NCBI RefSeq assembly: GCF_028737205.1
Contig: NZ_JAQZAL010000013.1
Span: forward strand, 62,001 to 126,000
Length of the DNA stretch: 64,000 nt
Direction: 5' to 3'
Source: Actinomycetospora lutea
GTDB lineage: Bacteria > Actinomycetota > Actinomycetes > Mycobacteriales > Pseudonocardiaceae
The translations under genes were made by a program, and so were the position numbers. The notes beneath the pieces were generated by a model. It was not told the origin of the DNA and ran no database searches. It saw only the letters and a program-made list of their open reading frames with translations. Positions 33,919 to 41,910 of the stretch are shown here, one piece after another. How positions within the stretch are numbered: position 1 is the stretch's first letter; every line of letters starts with the position of its first letter.

Positions 33919-35405
33919 CCGGCACCCTCTACGGCGTGGGCGTCGGCCCGGGCGACCCCTCGCTCATGACCGTGCGCGCGGTCGACCTCGTCCGCGGCGC
34001 CGACGTCGTCGCCTACCACTGCGCGCGGCACGGCCGCTCGAACGCGCGGGCGATCGTCGCGGCGTACCTCGGCGAGCAGGTCGAGGAGCAGCTCACCTAC
34101 CCGGTCACGACCGAGGAGACCGACGACTACCAGGGCCGGCTCGACGCCTTCTACGCCGAGGCCGCCGCCCGCCTGGCCGCGCACCTGGACGCCGGCCGCG
34201 ACGTCGTGGTGATCGCGGAGGGCGACCCGTTCTTCTACGGCTCCTACATGCACCTCCACAAGCGCCTCGCCGACCGCTACCCCACCGAGGTCGTGCCCGG
34301 GGTGACCTCGGTGGCCGCAGCGGCGGCCGCACTCGGTCGCCCGCTGGTGGAGCGCGACGAGGTGCTCACGGTGCTGCCCGGCACGCTGCCGCCCGACGAG
34401 CTCGCCGCCCGCCTCGCCGCGACCGACGCCGCCGCGGTGATGAAGCTCGGGCGCACGTTCACCGGCGTGCGCGCCGCCCTCGCGACGTCGGGCCGGCTCG
34501 ACGAGGCGCACTACGTGGAGCGCGCCTCGACCGCGGACCAGCGCACGGCCCCGCTCGCCGACGTCGACCCGGCCTCGGTGCCCTACTTCAGCGTCGGGCT
34601 GGTCCCGTCGCGGGTGCACGCACAGACCAAGCCGACCGCGCGGGCCGAGACCGCGGCGGCCATCGACGGGACCCGGCGCGGCGAGGTCGTCGTCGTCGGG
34701 CTCGGTCCCGGCGCCCGCGAGCGGCTGACCCCGGAGGCGGCCGCGGCCCTCGCCGCCGCGGAGGACGTCGTCGGCTACACGACCTACACCGCGCGGGTCC
34801 CCCCCAACCCCCGCCAGCGGGTGCACGGCTCGGACAACAAGGTCGAGTCCGAGCGCGCCGCCTTCGCCCTCGACCTCGCCCGCGGCGGACGGCGCGTGGC
34901 CGTGGTGTCGTCCGGCGACCCCGGGGTGTTCGCGATGGCGTCGGCGGTGGTCGAGGTCGCCGCCGCCGACTACCCCGACGTGCCCGTGCGCGTCGTGCCC
35001 GGCGTGTCGGCGGCCCAGGCCGTCGCCGCCCGCGTCGGCGCCCCGCTGGGCCACGACTACGCGATGATCTCGCTGTCCGACCGGCTCAAGCCGTGGGACG
35101 TCGTCGAGCGCCGGCTCGCCGCGGTGGCCGACGCCGACATGGCGATCGCGCTGTACAACCCGGCGTCGCGCTCGCGGACCTGGCAGGTCGAGGCCGCCCG
35201 CGATCTGCTGCTCAAGTACCGCGACCCGTCGACGCCGGTGGTGGTCGGCCGGGACGTCGACGGCCCCGAGGAGTCGGTGCGCGTGGTGCGGCTGGCCGAC
35301 CTGGTGCCCGCCGAGGTCGACATGCGGACCCTGCTCATCGTCGGGGCGTCGACGTCGCGCTGGCCCGCGCCGGGCACGGTCTACACGCCACGCCGCTACG
35401 GCTGA
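33915..35405 (+). CDS. cobIJ: Fused CobI-CobJ methyltransferases
   Basis: Two SAM-dependent corrin methylases are joined in 496 residues. The first (about 1-240) is CobI, precorrin-2 C20-methyltransferase: LYGVGVGPGDPSLMTVRA, 'EGDPFFYGSYM'. The second (about 250-490) is CobJ, precorrin-3B C17-methyltransferase: VVVVGLGPGARERLTPEA, 'SSGDPGVFAMA', 'ALYNPASRSR'. The same fusion is known in mycobacteria as CobI. It starts in a GTGA overlap with cobH and ends 10 bases into the small gene on the other strand. Confidence 0.95.
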   Translation: MTGTLYGVGVGPGDPSLMTVRAVDLVRGADVVAYHCARHGRSNARAIVAAYLGEQVEEQLTYPVTTEETDDYQGRLDAFYAEAAARLAAHLDAGRDVVVIAEGDPFFYGSYMHLHKRLADRYPTEVVPGVTSVAAAAAALGRPLVERDEVLTVLPGTLPPDELAARLAATDAAAVMKLGRTFTGVRAALATSGRLDEAHYVERASTADQRTAPLADVDPASVPYFSVGLVPSRVHAQTKPTARAETAAAIDGTRRGEVVVVGLGPGARERLTPEAAAALAAAEDVVGYTTYTARVPPNPRQRVHGSDNKVESERAAFALDLARGGRRVAVVSSGDPGVFAMASAVVEVAAADYPDVPVRVVPGVSAAQAVAARVGAPLGHDYAMISLSDRLKPWDVVERRLAAVADADMAIALYNPASRSRTWQVEAARDLLLKYRDPSTPVVVGRDVDGPEESVRVVRLADLVPAEVDMRTLLIVGASTSRWPAPGTVYTPRRYG

Positions 35406-35581
35406 TCGCCCTCGAGCGGGATCCAGTTCCAGTCCTGGTCGGGCCGGTCGCGGGCGACGAGGCGTCCGCAGGTCGGGCAGAACAGCTCGTCGGCGGCCAT
35501 GAACTCGTTGCCGCTGTCCCAGCTGGTCACCACCCAGGCGTGCTGGAGCCCGCCCAGGCACAGCCACCGATCGTCAGCCAT
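35396..35581 (-). CDS. Small conserved-looking CxxC protein
   Basis: The 61-residue product has 'WLCLGGLQHAWVVTSWD', then ELFCPTCGRLVARDR, so one CxxC with a further Cys upstream. This may be a half zinc ribbon. The 3' end overlaps cobIJ by 10 bases tail to tail. ATG at 35581 is chosen; GTG at 35587 is in frame. Neither has a ribosome binding site, but a perfect 14-bp palindrome GACACGATCGTGTC (35583-35596) covers the start. No family name is recalled. Confidence 0.55.
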   Translation of the reverse strand: MADDRWLCLGGLQHAWVVTSWDSGNEFMAADELFCPTCGRLVARDRPDQDWNWIPLEGDQP

Positions 35582-35594
35582 GGACACGATCGTG

Positions 35595-35885
35595 TCAGGC
35601 GACCTGGGTGAGGGTCGCGGATTCGGCGGGGCGCGTCTCCCAGACGTCGAACGGGAGGTCGGCGATGGAGGCGAACAGCTCGGCGGCGCCGGCCTGCAGG
35701 GCCTCGGGCGAGGCCCACACCGAGATGGCGACGATGCGGGAGCGGTCGGGCTCCTCGAACGCGCCGATCTCGTCGAGCCCGTCGATGCGCGCCGACGTCT
35801 CGCGGATGACCGACATCGCCTCCAGCATGTCGTCGCGGTACTCGGGCTTGGGGTAGTGGACGACCTGGAACAGGACGCGGGACAC
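35595..35885 (-). CDS. Antibiotic biosynthesis monooxygenase-like small protein
   Basis: The 96-residue protein looks like a dimeric alpha-beta barrel: 'VLFQVVHYPKPEYRDDMLEAM', then 'VAISVWASPEALQAGAAELFAS', as in ABM/YgiN quinol monooxygenases. Fold assignment is by pattern and the function is unknown. GTG at 35885 has GAGGAGG at good spacing. An in-frame ATG at 35978 that overlaps the VOC gene stop (ATGA) would add 31 residues and cannot be excluded. Confidence 0.6.
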   Translation of the reverse strand: MSRVLFQVVHYPKPEYRDDMLEAMSVIRETSARIDGLDEIGAFEEPDRSRIVAISVWASPEALQAGAAELFASIADLPFDVWETRPAESATLTQVA

Positions 35886-35974
35886 GGTTCCTCCTCGGGG
35901 TGAGCTGTGGACGAGCTGACGGGCGGTCTCGAGCGCCGCGCCCCAGAGCGCGACGAGGACGCGGCGCTCGGTGC

Positions 35975-36331
35975 TCATGCCCAGAGGCCGACGGGGTTGC
36001 CGTCGGGGTCGGCGACGACCGCGATGCGCCCGTAGCCCTCGGGCAGGTCCATCGGGGGCGCGAGGGTCTCGGCGCCCAGCTCGCCGGCCCGCGCGAGCTC
36101 CTCCTCGAGGTCGTCGACCCGCACGTAGATCTTCACGCCGGTGTCGCCGGGGGCCTGCGAGGGGCCGATGCCGCCACCGACGGCGTCCGGCCCGGCGCCG
36201 GTGTCGACCATCGCGTAGCCCTCCATGGAGGGGTCGGCGTGGGCGGTCCACCCGAACAGCGCGGTGTAGAAGTCGCGGATCTTCTCGGGGGCGGTGCTGG
36301 TGATCTCGAAGTAGGCGACGGGCCGGCCCAT
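35975..36331 (-). CDS. VOC-family (glyoxalase/bleomycin resistance-like) protein
   Basis: The 118-residue single VOC domain begins VAYFEITSTAPEKIRDFYTA and has 'LFGWTAHADP', 'VRVDDLEEELARAGELGAE' and 'IAVVADPDGNPVGLW'. Metal-dependent members are lyases or dioxygenases, and many small ones bind drugs; the ligand is unknown. ATG at 36331 has GAGGAG upstream and a good promoter further back. The ABM-like gene follows on the same message. Confidence 0.85.
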   Translation of the reverse strand: MGRPVAYFEITSTAPEKIRDFYTALFGWTAHADPSMEGYAMVDTGAGPDAVGGGIGPSQAPGDTGVKIYVRVDDLEEELARAGELGAETLAPPMDLPEGYGRIAVVADPDGNPVGLWA

Positions 36332-36361
36332 GGTGATCTCCTCGGTGGTGGTGTGCGGAAC

Positions 36362-36397
36362 GACGCTAACGTTAGTCATAGCTTTCGTTAGCGTCAA
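36362..36397. promoter_or_regulatory. Promoter and operator between the VOC and ECF transporter genes
   Basis: On the minus strand TTGACG (36397-36392), 17 bases, then TAACGT (36374-36369) form a good promoter for the VOC gene. GACGCTAACG (36362-36371) and CGTTAGCGTC (36386-36395) are a perfect 10-base inverted repeat covering both boxes, and CTAACGTTAG (36366-36375) is itself a palindrome. On the plus strand CATACT at 36416 would start a leaderless message at the GTG at 36428. A repressor is likely, and none is encoded beside it. Confidence 0.6.
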
Positions 36398-36427
36398 CCG
36401 ACAGATTGGGGCGGGCATACTCGACGC

Positions 36428-39211
36428 GTGCGGCGCTTCCGCCGGTCGCCTCCGCGCCGGCCCCTCGACGCGGTCGAGCTCGCCGAGGCGGCGGCCCTCG
36501 GGGACCTCGTCGCGGTGGTCTGCGTCCTGACCCGCCTGTTCCCCATCGGCCCGCTGGGCACGGTGATCGCCGCCTTCCCGGCGGCGGTGCTGTCCGCACG
36601 CCGGCCCGGGCGGGCCGGGCCGATCGGGGTGCTGGTCGCGGTGGTGGTCGCGTTCCTGACCGGCGGCGTGGGGCCCGCCGGGGCCGCGGCGACGGCCGCG
36701 TCGCTGGGCTGGCTGCTGGGGGTCGGGACGCGGCGAGGGTGGTCGACCGTGCGCACCGCGCTGACCGGGGTGCTCGTCCTCGCCCTGCCGACCTCGGCGG
36801 TCGGGATGCTCCTGCTGGCCCTGCTCGCCGACTACCGCGAGCTCGTCCTCGACCAGCTGCGCACCTCGTGGGGCGGGATCGCGCGCCTGCTGCGCGGCGT
36901 CGCTCCCGGCTTCGTCGCCGACGGCGACCGCGCGGTGCAGGCGATCACCGACTACTGGTGGGTGACCCTGCCCGCGCTGGCCGTGGTCAGCACGCTGCTC
37001 GGGGTGGCGATCGCGGCCCTCGTCCTGGCGCGCCCGCTGTGCGCGGTGCAGCGGCTGCTGCCCACCGACCTCGCCGGGCGCCTGCCGACCCGCCGGGGCA
37101 CCGACCCGGTCGCCCCGCTGCCGCTGCACCTGCGCGGCGTGGTGCTGCCGTCGGGCCCGTCGGTCGACCTCGACCTCGACGCCGGCACGTTCGCCGTGGT
37201 CACCGGGCCCAACGGGGCCGGCAAGTCGACGCTCGGGCGCGTGGTCGCCGGACGCCCGCCGACCGGCGGCACCGCCGAGCGGCCCGGGGACGCGGGGCTC
37301 GGCGTGGTCGGCGGGACGGGGATGGTGTTCCAGCGCCCCGACAGCCAGGTGCTCGGCGTGCGCGCCGCGGACGACCTGCGCTGGGGCCTCCCGCCCGGCG
37401 ATCCCGTGCCGGTCGACGAGCTGCTCGCGCGCGTCGGGCTCGAGGGCGCCGGGGACCGCGAGACGGCGACGCTCTCGGGCGGCGAGCTCCAGCGCCTCGC
37501 CGTCGCCGCGCTGCTCGCCCGGCGCCCGGCGGTCGTGGTCAGCGACGAGAGCACCGCGATGCTCGACCCGGACGGCCGCGCCGAGGTCACCGACCTGCTG
37601 CGCAGCCTCACGCGCACCGAGGGCGTCGCGGCCCTGCACATCACCCACCACGACCCCGGCTCGGCGGACGTCACCGTCGCGCTGCCCGGACCCGACCTGC
37701 CGCCCGCGTCCGCGCCGGGCTCGTGGGGCCCGCCCCGCCCGCCATCGGGGGGAGCGGTGCGCCTGCGCGGGGTCGACGTCGTCCACGACGCGGGCACGCC
37801 GTGGCGGCGCCCCGTGCTGCACGGCGTGGACCTGCGCATCCCCGCCGGGCGGACGGTGCTTGTCACCGGCCCGAACGGCGCCGGCAAGACGAGCCTCGCG
37901 TGGCTCCTGGCCGGGCTCGCCACCCCGGCGCGCGGCACCGTCACGCTCGACGGCGCGCCGCTGCGCAACGGGCGCGACGGGGCGCTGCTCGCGGTCCAGC
38001 ACGCCCGCCCGGCGCTGCTGCGCCCCACCGTCGGCGAGGAGGTCGAGGACGCCGCCGGCGTCGGCCCGCGCACCGCCGACACCACGCTCGCCGCGCTCGG
38101 GCTCGACCCGGCCGTCTACCGCGACCGCCCCGTCGACGAGCTCTCCGGCGGCGAGCAGCGCCGCGTCCTGCTCGCGGGGCTGCTCGGGGCCGGGCCGCGC
38201 GTGCTGGTGCTCGACGAGCCGCTCGCGGGCCTCGACGCCGACGCGGCGAGCGCGGTGCGCGAGGCCCTGCGCGCCGCCAGCGCGGCCGGCACCACGCTCG
38301 TGATCGTCACCCACGACACCGCGCCGGTGGCCGACCTCGCCGACGCCGTCCTGCGCGTCGAGGACGGGGTCGTGCACGGCCCGGCGTCGCTGGTGGGGAC
38401 CTCGCCGGTCGACCGCGCCGCACCCGAGCGCCGGGTCCGCGGCGCCCTCGGTGCGGTGCGCACGCTGCCCCGGCCGTCGCCGCTGCACCGGGCCTGGGCG
38501 GGCACGAAGATCGCGGCGCTGGTCGGGGTCGCCGGGGCGCTGTTCATCGATCCGACCTGGCCGACGCTGGGCGCCGCGACCGCGGTGCTGCTGGTCGGCG
38601 CGGTGGCGGCCCGCCTGCCCCGGGGCGCCGTCCCGCGCCCGCCGCGCTGGCTGCTGCTGTGGTTGCCAGCGATCGTGCTGTCGACGCTCGGCACGCGTCC
38701 GCCCCTGGTCGACGTGCTCGGCACCGAGCTCAGCATCGGCGGGCTCGAACGGGTCGTGCTGTTCCTCGCGACCACGCTGGTCTCGCTGCTCGGGGCGGCG
38801 CTGCTCGTGGCCACCACGCCGCTCGGCGCGTTCCCGCCGCTGCTCGAGCGCGTGGTCCGGGCCGGGCGGCGCCTGCGGATCCCGCTGCGGACGCCGGCGA
38901 CGGGGATCGCGCTGGGCCTGCGCCTCGTGCCGCTGCTGCTGGCCGAGGGGCGCACCGCCTGGCTGCTGCTGGGCCAGCGCCGCCCCGTGAGACGCGCGAC
39001 CGTCCCGGCCCGCGAGCAGCTCCGCCAGGGGGTGCGGACGGCGATGCTCGCCTGCGCGATGGCCGCCCGCCGGGCCGCGGAGACCGGCGAGGCGATCACG
39101 GCGCGCGGCGGGCTGGGCGCCATCGCCGGCCCCGACCAGCGTCCCGGGCGCCGCGACCTCGTGCTGCTGCTCGTCGTCGCCGCGATCCTCGCGGTCGGGC
39201 TGGCGTTCTAG
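36428..39211 (+). CDS. Single-chain ECF transporter (membrane part, two ATPases, T component)
   Basis: The 927-residue fusion has about six N-terminal membrane helices (25-230), like an S-component or DUF2232 region. Two CbiO/EcfA-type ATPases follow: the first has GPNGAGKST (about 260), VFQRPDSQVLG and LSGGELQRLA; the second has GPNGAGKTS (about 480), LSGGEQRRVL and VLVLDEPLAGLD. A CbiQ/EcfT-type membrane domain (about 690-927) ends the chain. Mycobacteria split similar parts over Rv2326c and Rv2325c. It lies between the two arms of the cobalamin locus, so cobalt or a corrin precursor is a fair guess. CbiM/CbiN are absent, and other vitamins remain possible. Confidence 0.85.
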   Translation: MRRFRRSPPRRPLDAVELAEAAALGDLVAVVCVLTRLFPIGPLGTVIAAFPAAVLSARRPGRAGPIGVLVAVVVAFLTGGVGPAGAAATAASLGWLLGVGTRRGWSTVRTALTGVLVLALPTSAVGMLLLALLADYRELVLDQLRTSWGGIARLLRGVAPGFVADGDRAVQAITDYWWVTLPALAVVSTLLGVAIAALVLARPLCAVQRLLPTDLAGRLPTRRGTDPVAPLPLHLRGVVLPSGPSVDLDLDAGTFAVVTGPNGAGKSTLGRVVAGRPPTGGTAERPGDAGLGVVGGTGMVFQRPDSQVLGVRAADDLRWGLPPGDPVPVDELLARVGLEGAGDRETATLSGGELQRLAVAALLARRPAVVVSDESTAMLDPDGRAEVTDLLRSLTRTEGVAALHITHHDPGSADVTVALPGPDLPPASAPGSWGPPRPPSGGAVRLRGVDVVHDAGTPWRRPVLHGVDLRIPAGRTVLVTGPNGAGKTSLAWLLAGLATPARGTVTLDGAPLRNGRDGALLAVQHARPALLRPTVGEEVEDAAGVGPRTADTTLAALGLDPAVYRDRPVDELSGGEQRRVLLAGLLGAGPRVLVLDEPLAGLDADAASAVREALRAASAAGTTLVIVTHDTAPVADLADAVLRVEDGVVHGPASLVGTSPVDRAAPERRVRGALGAVRTLPRPSPLHRAWAGTKIAALVGVAGALFIDPTWPTLGAATAVLLVGAVAARLPRGAVPRPPRWLLLWLPAIVLSTLGTRPPLVDVLGTELSIGGLERVVLFLATTLVSLLGAALLVATTPLGAFPPLLERVVRAGRRLRIPLRTPATGIALGLRLVPLLLAEGRTAWLLLGQRRPVRRATVPAREQLRQGVRTAMLACAMAARRAAETGEAITARGGLGAIAGPDQRPGRRDLVLLLVVAAILAVGLAF

Positions 39212-39924
39212 GGCGCCGTCCTCGAGAGCGCCGCCTCGACCGAGGTCACGACGTCCACACCGTCCGGGAGCGGCGGGCGGTCCACGAGCAGCACCGGCAG
39301 CGCCCGCTCGCGCGCCGCGACGAGCTTGGCCTCGGTGGGGCCGCCGGAGTCCTTGGCGACGACGACGGTGATGGCGTGGCGGTCGAGCAGGGCGCGCTCG
39401 TCGTCGAGGGCGAACGGGCCGCGGGCGAGGACCAGCTCGGCGCGCGCCGGCAGCACGCCGGGCGCCTCGATCGCGCGCACGAGGAACCAGGCGTTGACGT
39501 CGACGAACGCCTCGACACCCTGGCGGCCGGTGGCGAGGAGGACCCGCGCGCCCGCCGGGATCGCGCGCGCCGCCGACGCGAGCGAGGGCACCCGCGTCCA
39601 CCGTTCCCCCGGCCCGGCGGTCCAGCCCGGCCGGCGCAGCACGAGCAGCGGCGTCCCGGTGCGCGCCGCCGCGGCCGCCGCGTGCGCGGTCATCGTCGCC
39701 GCGAAGGGATGGGTCGCGTCGACGAGCACGTCGACGTCGCCGAGCGCCGCGGCGAGCCCGTCGACGCCGCCGAAGCCGCCGGTGCGCACCTCGCCGCCGG
39801 GCAGACGCGGGTGGCGCGTGCGCCCGGCGAGCGAGGTCGTGACCTCGTCGCCGCGCCCGGCGAGCCGCGTCGCGAGCTCGCGCGCCTCGGCCGTGCCGCC
39901 GAGCACGAGGACCCGGCGGCTCAC
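39208..39924 (-). CDS. cobK: Precorrin-6A reductase CobK
   Basis: CobK (238 residues) reduces precorrin-6A with NADPH. VLVLGGTAEARELATRLAG is the cofactor loop, and VDATHPFAATMT and 'TVVVAKDSGGPTEAKLVAA' are family marks. GTG at 39924 overlaps the cobM stop as GTGA. Its TAG shares the bases CTAG with the transporter stop on the other strand (39208-39211), so there is no room for a terminator between the convergent genes. Confidence 0.94.
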   Translation of the reverse strand: MSRRVLVLGGTAEARELATRLAGRGDEVTTSLAGRTRHPRLPGGEVRTGGFGGVDGLAAALGDVDVLVDATHPFAATMTAHAAAAAARTGTPLLVLRRPGWTAGPGERWTRVPSLASAARAIPAGARVLLATGRQGVEAFVDVNAWFLVRAIEAPGVLPARAELVLARGPFALDDERALLDRHAITVVVAKDSGGPTEAKLVAARERALPVLLVDRPPLPDGVDVVTSVEAALSRTAP

Positions 39925-40664
39925 GGCCGGGCGCGCGTCGCGGAGTAGAGGTGCGAGTCGCAGCCCTCGGCGACGCCGACCACGGGGCCGACGACGATCA
40001 CGGCGGTGCGCAGCACCCCGGCGGCCTCGACCCGTTCGGCGATGTCGGCGAGGGTCCCCCGCAGCACCACCTCGTCGTCGCGGGACGCCCGCGCCACGAC
40101 CGCGACCGGTTCGGACGCCGGGCGGTGCCTCCGGAGCGCCTCCACCACCGCGGCGCAGCGCTGCACGGCCAGGTGCAGCACCAGCGTCCCGCCCGCCGCC
40201 GCCCACACGTCGAGCGACTCCCCCGCCGGCATCGGCGTCGCGTTCGCCGCGTCGCGCGTGAGCACCACGGACTGCCCGACGCCGGGCACGGTCAGCTCGG
40301 TGCGCAGCGCCGCCGCGGCGGCCGCGAAGGCCGGGACGCCGGGCACGATCTCCCACGGCACGCCGGCGGCGTCGAGGCGGCGGGTCTGCTCGGCGACCGC
40401 GGAGAACACCGCCGGGTCGCCGGAGCACAGGCGGGCCACGTCGTGCCCGGCCTCGTGGGCGGCGACGAGCTCGGCGGTGATCTCGTCGAGGGTCATCCGC
40501 GCCGTGTCGACCTTGTGCGCGTGCGGCGGGCACTGCCCCAGCAGCTCCTCGGGTACGAGCGAGCCGGCGTAGAGGCAGACGGGGCTGGTGGCGAGCGCCC
40601 GCAGCCCCCGCACGGTGATGAGGTCGGGGGCGCCGGGGCCGGCACCGACGAAGCGGACGGTCAC
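39921..40664 (-). CDS. cobM: Precorrin-4 C11-methyltransferase CobM
   Basis: CobM (247 residues) adds a methyl at C-11 using SAM. VRFVGAGPGAPDLITVRGLR is the N-terminal loop; 'CLYAGSLVPEELL', 'RLCSGDPAVFSAVAEQ' and 'IVPGVPAFAAAAA' are typical of the family. GTG at 40664 directly follows the cobL TGA with no base between. It overlaps cobK by 4 bases. Confidence 0.95.
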   Translation of the reverse strand: MTVRFVGAGPGAPDLITVRGLRALATSPVCLYAGSLVPEELLGQCPPHAHKVDTARMTLDEITAELVAAHEAGHDVARLCSGDPAVFSAVAEQTRRLDAAGVPWEIVPGVPAFAAAAAALRTELTVPGVGQSVVLTRDAANATPMPAGESLDVWAAAGGTLVLHLAVQRCAAVVEALRRHRPASEPVAVVARASRDDEVVLRGTLADIAERVEAAGVLRTAVIVVGPVVGVAEGCDSHLYSATRARP

Positions 40665-41864
40665 TCAGGCGTCCTTCCGGTGGATCAGCTGGGTCACGCC
40701 GGCCAGCGCCCGCCAGCCGCCGAAGCGCCCGACCGGGGCGACGCGCTCGACGCCGATCCGGCGCAGCGCCCCGCCGTGCGCGCTCCGGAACGCGACGAGC
40801 GCCGCCTCGCCCTCGACGGTGACGGTGTTGACCACGAGGCGCCCGCCGGGGCGCAGCGCCGCCCACACGGCGTCCAGCATGCCGGGTGCCGAGGCACCGC
40901 CGCCCACGAACACGGCGTCGGGCGGGTCGAGCGTCGCGAGCGCCTCCGGGGCCCGCCCGACCACCACGCGCAGCCCGGGCACGCCCAGGGTCCCGGCGTT
41001 GGCGCTGATGCGCGCGGCCCGGTCCTCGCGGACCTCGACGCTGACCGCGCGGCACGCCGGGTGGTGGCGCATCCACTCGATGCCGACGCTGCCCGCCCCG
41101 CCCCCGACGTCCCAGAGCAGCGCGCCGGGCACCGGGCGCAGCGCGGCGACGGTCAGCGCGCGGACCTCGGCCTTCGTCAGCTGGCCGTCGTGGGCGTAGG
41201 CGTCGTCGGGCAGGCCGGGCGCGCGCCCGAGCAGCGCGTCCTGCGGAGCCGAGGGGCACGCGACGGCGACGACGGCGAGCGGGTCGCCGGCCGGGTGGGC
41301 CCAGGCGTCGGCGCGGCCGTCGACCCGGCTCTCCCCGGGAGCCCCGAGGGACGCCAGCACGGTCAGGGTCGCCGCGCCGTAGCCCCAGGCGGTGAGGGCG
41401 GCGGCGAGCGCGGCGGGCGCCTCGCCGTCGGGGACGAGCACGAGCAGGCGCCGGCGCGGAGCCAGGGCCGCGCGGACGGCGGCGAGCGGGCGCCCGACCG
41501 TCGAGAGCACCTCGACGTCCTGGGCGGCCCAGCCCAGGCGGGCGCAGGCGAGCGCGGCCGAGGACGGCGCCGGGATCACCGATGCGGTCGGGTCGTGCGC
41601 GAGGACCGACGATCCGATCCCGTAGAACGTCGGGTCGCCGCTGGCCAGGACGGCGAGCTCCCGGTCGGCGTGCTCGGCGAGCAGGCCGGGTAGCGCGGGC
41701 ACCAGCGGCGTGGGCCACGTGACCTGCTCGGCCGACAGCGCGGGCAGCAGCGCGAGCTGGCGGGGCGCGCCGAGCACGACGTCGGCCTTCTCGAGGGCCC
41801 GGCGGGCGGGCTCACCCAGCCCGGGCCAGCCCTCGGCACCGATGCCGACCACGGTCACGCTCAC
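40665..41864 (-). CDS. cobL: Precorrin-6Y C5,15-methyltransferase (decarboxylating) CobL
   Basis: CobL (399 residues) joins a CbiE-type methylase (about 1-200, VTVVGIGAEGWPGLGEPAR and 'VLASGDPTFYGIGS') with a CbiT-type methylase and decarboxylase (about 215-399, 'LLWDVGGGAGSVGIEWMR' and 'AVFVGGGASAPGML'). It methylates C-5 and C-15 and removes the acetate carboxyl. GTG at 41864 has GAGGTGG upstream. It heads the cobL-cobM-cobK unit. Confidence 0.95.
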   Translation of the reverse strand: MSVTVVGIGAEGWPGLGEPARRALEKADVVLGAPRQLALLPALSAEQVTWPTPLVPALPGLLAEHADRELAVLASGDPTFYGIGSSVLAHDPTASVIPAPSSAALACARLGWAAQDVEVLSTVGRPLAAVRAALAPRRRLLVLVPDGEAPAALAAALTAWGYGAATLTVLASLGAPGESRVDGRADAWAHPAGDPLAVVAVACPSAPQDALLGRAPGLPDDAYAHDGQLTKAEVRALTVAALRPVPGALLWDVGGGAGSVGIEWMRHHPACRAVSVEVREDRAARISANAGTLGVPGLRVVVGRAPEALATLDPPDAVFVGGGASAPGMLDAVWAALRPGGRLVVNTVTVEGEAALVAFRSAHGGALRRIGVERVAPVGRFGGWRALAGVTQLIHRKDA

Positions 41865-41910
41865 CGCGCCACCTCATCATGCGGGCCGCCGTGCGTCGCC
41901 GGGAGGAACG

